Made by a program: the position numbers and the translations under genes
Source of the DNA: Planomonospora_B alba
GTDB taxonomy: Bacteria; Actinomycetota; Actinomycetes; Streptosporangiales; Streptosporangiaceae
Assembly (NCBI RefSeq): GCF_039534085.1
Contig: NZ_BAAAUT010000014.1
Span: forward strand, 1-64,000
Reading direction: 5' to 3'
Length of the DNA: 64,000 nucleotides
Part shown: positions 58,724-64,000 of the stretch, one piece after another
Layout of the letters: each line of letters starts with the position of its first letter
How positions within the stretch are numbered: position 1 is the stretch's first letter
Notes under the pieces: model-generated
Database searches by the model: none
What the model was told of the DNA's origin: nothing
What the model saw: the letters and a program-made list of their open reading frames with translations, nothing else

Positions 58724-60034
58724 TCAGCTCCGGAACATCCTGATGCGGTCCTCGCCGATGCGCTCGCGGAGCGCGTGGTCCTCGATGCCGAGGTCCTCGG
58801 CGGGGGCCAGGCCGAGCACGCCGACCTTGCCGACGTGCCGGTTGAGCTGCACCGCGCGGGCCGCCTGGCCGGTCCGCTCCAGCGGGTAGACCGCCGAGAG
58901 GGTGGGCTGCAGCATGCCGAGCGCGAGCAGCCGGTTGACCTCGCGGCACTCCTGGTAGTTCGCGCCGTGCGAGCCGATGATGCTCTTCAGCTTCATCCAC
59001 AGGTGCCGGTTGTCGTAGGTGTGCGCGTACCCGCTGGAGGAGCCGCAGGTGACGACGGATCCGCCGCGTCGGGCGACGTAGACGGACGCGCCGAAGGTGT
59101 CCTTGCCGGTGTGCTCGAAGACGATGTGCGGGTCCTCGCCCGCCTGGCGGCGCACCTCCGCGCCGAAGGCCCGCCAGGCCTTCTCGTCACCGAGGTGCTC
59201 GAACTGCGAGCGGTCCACGACGTGCTCGCAGCCCATCCGGCGCAGCAGCTCGGCCTTGGCCGGGGAGCCGACCACGCCGACCGGGATGCCGCCGCCGTTC
59301 CTGACCAGCTGCACGCCGTACGCGCCGAGACCGCCGGTGGCGCCCCAGACGAGCACCACGTCGCCCTGCTTCATGCGGGCGCCGCGGGGGCTGACGAGCA
59401 TCCGGTACGCGGTGGAGGCGCACAGCATGTTGCAGGCGGCCTCCTCCCAGCTCAGGTGCCTGGGCTTGGGCAGCAGCTGGGTGGCCTTGACCACGGCGAA
59501 CTCGGCCAGCCCGCCGTAGTTCGTCTCGAAGCCCCAGGCGCGCAGGTCCTCGCCGAGCATCGAGTCGGCGTGGGTGACCGGGTCCTGCGCGTCCACGTAG
59601 GCGGGCGAGACGACGACCCGGTCCCCGATCCGCCAGTGCCGCACCGCCGCCCCCATCCGGACGACCACGCCGGAGGCGTCCGAGCCGAGCACGTGGAAGT
59701 CCCGGTCGTGCCGGGGGTCGGTGCGCCCGAACCGCTCCAGGAAGGCGAAGGTGGGGATCGGCTCGAACATGGCCGTCCACACGGTGTTGAAGTTGATCGC
59801 GCTCGCCATGACGGCGATCAGCACCTCGTCGGGGGCGAGCTCCGGCATCGGCACCTCGCCGACGTGGACGGACCGCGTGATGTCCTTGTCCACCCCGTCG
59901 GTGCCGTGCGGGACGCGGCCGAACATGCCGACCTGCTCCTTGCGGGTGTAGGCGGCGCGGAAGGCGGTGGGAAGCTCCAGCCGGGCGAGCTCTTCGGGGT
60001 CGGCGCCGTCGACGACGGCCTGTGCGAGGGTCAT
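58724..60034 (-). CDS. ccr: Crotonyl-CoA carboxylase/reductase
   Basis: 436 residues from ATG 60034 with TTGGAGG. It belongs to the medium-chain reductase family: the NADPH motif VWGATGGLGAYGVQLV, Glu in FETNYGGLAEF and a His in KLKSIIGSHGANYQE that match residues of the CO2-binding pocket of Ccr enzymes. It reductively carboxylates crotonyl-CoA to ethylmalonyl-CoA, or longer enoyl-CoAs to alkylmalonyl-CoAs, supplying PKS extender units. The start overlaps the PKS stop as ATGA, so it is coupled to the PKS. Confidence 0.92.
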   Translation of the reverse strand: MTLAQAVVDGADPEELARLELPTAFRAAYTRKEQVGMFGRVPHGTDGVDKDITRSVHVGEVPMPELAPDEVLIAVMASAINFNTVWTAMFEPIPTFAFLERFGRTDPRHDRDFHVLGSDASGVVVRMGAAVRHWRIGDRVVVSPAYVDAQDPVTHADSMLGEDLRAWGFETNYGGLAEFAVVKATQLLPKPRHLSWEEAACNMLCASTAYRMLVSPRGARMKQGDVVLVWGATGGLGAYGVQLVRNGGGIPVGVVGSPAKAELLRRMGCEHVVDRSQFEHLGDEKAWRAFGAEVRRQAGEDPHIVFEHTGKDTFGASVYVARRGGSVVTCGSSSGYAHTYDNRHLWMKLKSIIGSHGANYQECREVNRLLALGMLQPTLSAVYPLERTGQAARAVQLNRHVGKVGVLGLAPAEDLGIEDHALRERIGEDRIRMFRS

Positions 60035-63000
60035 AGCTGGCCTCCAAGGTGAGCGGCGATGACTTCCACGTGGGGCGGGTCGAGCAGGTTGAGGTGGTGC
60101 GAGCCGGGGACGGTGACGATCTCCAGCCCCGGGCTGTAGGGGCCGAACCCCCGGGCGGGGTCGCCGGTGTGGGCGTAGCGGACGTCCTCGACCGCCCACG
60201 GGGTCGGCTCGGTGGAGCGGTAGAGCACCACCCGGCCGGTGAAGGTCCCCGCCCGGTAGCCCTCCAGCGCGCGGGTGTCGGCGTGCGAGGTGACCTGGTG
60301 GCGCAGGATCGCCTCGCCCAGCAGGTCGGCCACCCCCGAGGCGGCCACGCGCTCCTCGGTGAGGGCGAGCTGCCCGGCCTCGTCCAGGGCGGCCAGCTCA
60401 CCGTAGCCGAGCTCGACCGCGACGCCGTACGTCTCGCGCAGGTAGGCGGCGAAGTCGGCGTACCTGCGGGCGGTGATCCGGGCCCGCTCCTCCGGCGCCC
60501 TCTCGTCCGGCAGGCCGGAGTCGATCATCGCCACCAGCTCCACGTCCTCCGCGCCGAGCCGCCGGGCGATCTCGAAGGCGAGGACGCCGCCGAAGGACCA
60601 GCCGCCCAGCCGGTACGGCCCCTCCGGCTGCACCTTCCGGATCTCCGCCACGTAGCGGGCGGCCCGCTCCGCCACGCCGTGCTCCGCCCCCGCCGCCCCC
60701 GCCCGCCCGGGTGCCGCGCCCTCCGGTGCGGCACTCCCCGGTTCCGCGCTCCCCGGCACGGCCTCCCCCGGTGCGGCGCGCCCCGGTTCCGCCGGCCGCT
60801 CCAGCCCGAACACCACCCGGTCGGCGCCGAGCAGCGCCGCCAGCTGCGCGTAGACGCCCGTGGTCCCGCCCGCCGGGTGCGCCAGGAACAGCGGCGCGCC
60901 CCCGGGCGCCCCGGCGACCCCGTCCCTGAGCCCAGCCTCCGGCGCCCCGGCGGCGCCGTCCCGGGTCCCGCCCGCCGGCGCCCCGGCGCCGTCGCGACCG
61001 GCCGCGTCCGCGGGCCCTCCGGTACGGCGGGCGGCCAGGTAGGCCCGGGCCGCCGGGGTGAGGGGGCGGACCACGCCCCTGGCCGCCTCCTCCTCGTCGG
61101 CCCGCCGGACGAAGTCGGCCAGCAGCGCCCCGGTCAGCGCCCCCTCCACGACCGGCGGCCCGCCCAGCCCGGCGAGCACGGCGGGCAGGGCCTCGGCGGG
61201 GATCTCCTCGTCCACCCCGGGCTCGCGGCCCAGGACCCGGGCGAGCACGGCCACCACCCTGCGCTCCGCCGCGTCCCTGGGCCCGAGCGGGCGGGTCCGC
61301 GCCCCGGCCGCCCGCTCCCCTCCGGGCGCCCGCTCCACCCCGCCCGCCGTACGGCCCGCGGTCCCGGCCGCCCGGTCCGCGCCGCCGCGGATGCCCAGCC
61401 CGGCGGCGACGGCCGCGGCGAGGTCCCCGAGCGTCGCACCCCTCAGCAGCGGGGCCGCCGGGACCACCACCCCGAAGTCGTGCTCGATCGCCCCGCGCAC
61501 CCGCGTGGCCGCCAGCGAGTCGAGCCCCGCCTCGGTCAGCACCGTGCCCTCCTGGAGCAGGCCCGGCTCGAAGCCCAGCACGGCGGCCGTGCGCTCGGCG
61601 ACCCTGGCCGCGACCGCCGCCAGCGCCTCGTCCGGGCCCAGCCCGCCCAGCGCCTCCACCCCCGGCCACCCGTCCCCGGCCCCGGCCCGCGCTCCGCCCG
61701 CCGCCCCGGCCAGCTCCGCGAAGTACGGCATGCGCACGATGGCGGGGAAGGCCGCCACCGCCGCGGCCGCGTCCAGGCGGACCACCCCGGCGGCCGGCAC
61801 GTCCCGGCGGAGCAGGGCCTCCAGCGCCTCGACTCCCTCGCCGGGGGTGATGGGCGCCACGGCGGGCAGAGCCGCCCGGCCCGCCCCGCCGACCTCGGCC
61901 CACGTGCCCCAGTCGATCGCCGTGCCGGGCAGCCCCTCCGCCCTGCGCAGCTCGCAGAGCGCGTCCAGCCAGGCGTTCGCCGCCGCGTAGGCGGCCTGGC
62001 CCGGCGAGCCGAGCAGCGCCGCGGCCGACGAGAACGCCACCCACCAGTCCAGGTCGCCGTCCCGGGTCGCCTCGTGCAGCGCCAGGCCGCCGTGGACCTT
62101 GGCCGACCAGACCCGGTGCAGGTCCCCGGCGCCGACGTCGGTGACCAGCCGGTCGTCCAGCACGCCCGCCGCGTGCACCACGCCGCGCAGCCGCAGGCCG
62201 CCCGCGACGGCCGTCTCCACCAGCCGCCGCGCCGTCCCGGGCTCGGCCAGGTCGCCGGTCACCACCCGGACGTCCGCGCCGAGGTCCCGCAGCTCCTCGA
62301 TCACCTCGTCCCCCTCCGGGGACGGCCCGGACCGGCCGCCGAGCACGATCCGCCCGGCTCCCCGCTCGGCCAGCCACCGGGCCACCACCAGGCCCAGCCC
62401 GCCGTACCCGCCGGTGATCAGATAGCTCCCGCCGCGCCGGACGACCGGCGCGCCCGTGCCGGGGAGCGGGAACCCGCCGAGCGGCAGGGCGGCCAGGCGG
62501 GCCGCGCGGCGGACGCCGTCGCGCCAGGCGACCTCGTCGTCGGGGAGTGCACCGGGGAGGGCTCCGGAGGGAGTGCCGGGGAGGGCGTCCGCGAGGGCCG
62601 CCTCGCCGGTCAGCTCCGCCAGGAGCGCGGCGGGGCCGTCGGTGTCGACCAGGCAGGCGCGCAGACCCGGATGCTCGAAGGCCAGCACCCGCACCAGGCC
62701 GCGCAGCGCGGCGGCGCCGGGGTCCGGGCGCTCCCCGGGGAGTACGGCCTGCGCCCGCTCGGCGGCCAGCCGCAGCCGTGTCCCGGTCCCGGCGAGGTCG
62801 CGGACGAGCCGGGTGACGGCGAGGACCAGCGCCTCCGCCCCCGCCGGATCCAGCCCGGCCGGGACCAGCACCACGGTCTCGTCGGGCGGCGGACCGCCGG
62901 GGAGCGGCACCGCGGCCCCGTCGCCGGCGGTCCGGGCCTGCGGGGCGTCCGGCGCGGGCGTGCCGGGGACCGGCGGGACCGTGCCGGGGCGGGCGGCGAG

Positions 63001-64000
63001 GGGCGCCGGACGCGGCGCCGGGACGGGCCCGGGGCGCGGGTCCGCCGGAGAGGTCCGGGGCAGGGCGGTGCGGCGCACGGTGTGCCCGGCCGCGGCCACG
63101 CCGCCGGCGAGGTCCCCGGCCCGGCCGTCCCCGGCGCGCGCGACGATCAGCCAGGACCGTCCCGCGCCCGCCCCGGCGCCGGCCGGTACCGGGGCGGCGA
63201 CCCCGGCGGCACCGTTCCCGGACGCCGGGGTTCCCCCGGCCCCGCTCCCGGCGGCCGCGGGCCCGGAGACCGTCGCGGTGGGCGCCGGGGTCTCCGTCCA
63301 GACGCGGCCGACCAGCTTGGTCGCGAGCGGGACCGGCACGGCGGCGGCCGGGATCCGCCGGGTCCGCACCCGCTCGGGCGTGCCGTCCGCGCCGAGGTAC
63401 CCGACCGCGACCGGCACCGGCACCGGCCCGGCCGCTCCCGTTCCGTCTCCCGCGGCCGCTCCGTCCTCCGTACCCGCCGTCCGGGCGGCCGCCCCGCCGG
63501 TCAGCCGCGCGGCCAGCTCCGCCGGGCTCGGGACCGCCCCGGCCGGGGGCGCGTCGGTGACGACGGTCGCGGTGCCGTACCGGACCCAGGTCCCCGCGGC
63601 GTTCCTGGCGTCGATCTCCACCTCGCCGGACGGGGTGACGGTGGTGACGACCGTGGCGGGCAGCGGCAGCAGGCCGTCCAGGGTGATGTCGGCCAGCTCG
63701 GCCCGGCCCCAGACCTCGAACGCCGCCGCCTGGGCGAGGGCGGCCACCGCGGCCAGCGGCAGGACCGGCAGTCCGTGCGGTCTCCAGGTGGCGGGATCCA
63801 GCCGCCAGGGGGCGTCGGCGAGGTCGTCGACGCGGGTGGTCCACACGTGCCCGGCGGGGCTCTCGACGTGCGTGCCGAGCAGCGGGTGGGCTCCGGCCGG
63901 CGGGACGGCGCCGCGGGGTGCGGGGACCCAGTGGCGCCGGTGCCGCCACGGCGGCAGGGGGAGATCGGTGAGCGCGCCGTACGGGGCGAGCGCCGGGGAG
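60031..64000 (-). CDS. Type I polyketide synthase, C-terminal part (5' end outside window)
   Basis: At least 1322 residues; the reading frame is open at 64000. It begins in the AT-DH linker (LTDLPLPPWRHRRHW, HPLLGTHVES). The DH-like fold has Trp where the catalytic His is expected (PATWRPHGLPVLP). A long Pro/Gly/Ala linker leads to a KR (about 62440-61850) with YLITGGYGGLGLVVARW, an LDD motif in HAAGVLDDRL and intact Ser/Tyr/Asn (AFSSAAALLGSPGQAAYAAA). The ACP has GLDSLAATRVRG (61514-61525), followed by a carrier-like relic without Ser (about 61300-61060). The TE has GGWSFGG and GSHHLNLL (60900-60060). Confidence 0.9.
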   Translation of the reverse strand, partial: SPALAPYGALTDLPLPPWRHRRHWVPAPRGAVPPAGAHPLLGTHVESPAGHVWTTRVDDLADAPWRLDPATWRPHGLPVLPLAAVAALAQAAAFEVWGRAELADITLDGLLPLPATVVTTVTPSGEVEIDARNAAGTWVRYGTATVVTDAPPAGAVPSPAELAARLTGGAAARTAGTEDGAAAGDGTGAAGPVPVPVAVGYLGADGTPERVRTRRIPAAAVPVPLATKLVGRVWTETPAPTATVSGPAAAGSGAGGTPASGNGAAGVAAPVPAGAGAGAGRSWLIVARAGDGRAGDLAGGVAAAGHTVRRTALPRTSPADPRPGPVPAPRPAPLAARPGTVPPVPGTPAPDAPQARTAGDGAAVPLPGGPPPDETVVLVPAGLDPAGAEALVLAVTRLVRDLAGTGTRLRLAAERAQAVLPGERPDPGAAALRGLVRVLAFEHPGLRACLVDTDGPAALLAELTGEAALADALPGTPSGALPGALPDDEVAWRDGVRRAARLAALPLGGFPLPGTGAPVVRRGGSYLITGGYGGLGLVVARWLAERGAGRIVLGGRSGPSPEGDEVIEELRDLGADVRVVTGDLAEPGTARRLVETAVAGGLRLRGVVHAAGVLDDRLVTDVGAGDLHRVWSAKVHGGLALHEATRDGDLDWWVAFSSAAALLGSPGQAAYAAANAWLDALCELRRAEGLPGTAIDWGTWAEVGGAGRAALPAVAPITPGEGVEALEALLRRDVPAAGVVRLDAAAAVAAFPAIVRMPYFAELAGAAGGARAGAGDGWPGVEALGGLGPDEALAAVAARVAERTAAVLGFEPGLLQEGTVLTEAGLDSLAATRVRGAIEHDFGVVVPAAPLLRGATLGDLAAAVAAGLGIRGGADRAAGTAGRTAGGVERAPGGERAAGARTRPLGPRDAAERRVVAVLARVLGREPGVDEEIPAEALPAVLAGLGGPPVVEGALTGALLADFVRRADEEEAARGVVRPLTPAARAYLAARRTGGPADAAGRDGAGAPAGGTRDGAAGAPEAGLRDGVAGAPGGAPLFLAHPAGGTTGVYAQLAALLGADRVVFGLERPAEPGRAAPGEAVPGSAEPGSAAPEGAAPGRAGAAGAEHGVAERAARYVAEIRKVQPEGPYRLGGWSFGGVLAFEIARRLGAEDVELVAMIDSGLPDERAPEERARITARRYADFAAYLRETYGVAVELGYGELAALDEAGQLALTEERVAASGVADLLGEAILRHQVTSHADTRALEGYRAGTFTGRVVLYRSTEPTPWAVEDVRYAHTGDPARGFGPYSPGLEIVTVPGSHHLNLLDPPHVEVIAAHLGGQL

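Noticed and set aside
58091..60052. Plus-strand open frame of 653 codons across the PucR and ccr genes
   Set aside because: It runs in a shifted frame through the PucR gene and antisense to ccr. Both real genes have conserved motifs.

Overview
The window is very G+C-rich, linear, densely packed chromosomal DNA with strong third-position G/C bias. It has GTG starts, many ATGA stop/start overlaps, ECF sigma factors, LysR/TetR/MarR/AraC/PucR/HxlR regulators, secreted proteins and a type I polyketide synthase. This points to a filamentous actinomycete. The very frequent CCGTACGG octamer suggests Streptosporangiales, but that is an inference. No rRNA, tRNA, CRISPR array, integrase or complete insertion sequence was seen.

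Left part (1-25,600). A three-gene minus-strand operon encodes amphipathic-repeat membrane-associated proteins (DUF3618, holin-X family and a third partner). It is divergent from a xylose/ribose-type sugar ABC operon. After this come many small modules of one regulator plus one or two targets: NmrA-type reductase/TetR with two palindromic operators; a STAS + MEDS/HATPase pair (anti-sigma type switch); racemase/LysR; flavin reductase; DUF4240; acetyltransferase; secreted protein/MarR-MOSC; ECF sigma/anti-sigma divergent from an unusual pentapeptide-repeat OmpA-domain lipoprotein; AraC/VOC; and HXXEE protein/TetR.

Island (about 25,630-29,230). An AT-richer segment carries one large gene of 1030 residues that fuses a phospholipase-D-type nuclease, an SF2 helicase and DUF3427. 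It is preceded by a 12-codon leader ORF that has the only strong ribosome-binding site and overlaps the helicase start. An orphan DUF397 remnant lies beside it. This is the most likely horizontally acquired, possibly defensive, element.

Middle (29,300-45,500). Secreted proteins, AraC/NmrA, a HAD phosphatase, a SapA-like secreted protein, DUF4262, a decayed DHA2-type transporter divergent from a WYL regulator, a CPBP protease, a second sigma/anti-sigma-like pair, a methyltransferase, two RidA-family genes divergent from an HxlR regulator, and a NarL-type two-component system with a neighbouring membrane protein.

Right part (45,500-64,000). A short-form cytochrome bd oxidase (cydAB without cydDC), LysR/FAD-oxidoreductase, a 30-residue membrane protein, SRPBCC-TetR with mirror-image operators, a GH13 alpha-glucan/trehalose-type enzyme, a frameshifted secreted protein, a fused SecDF, an EF-hand protein and a PucR-type regulator. 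It ends at the edge of a biosynthetic gene cluster: crotonyl-CoA carboxylase/reductase translationally coupled to a type I PKS (DH-like, KR, ACP, a carrier-like relic, TE) that runs off the right end.

Two patterns recur across the window. Short tandem duplications sit at gene 3' ends, several including the stop codon. CCGTACGG octamers often fall in 3'-end hairpins.
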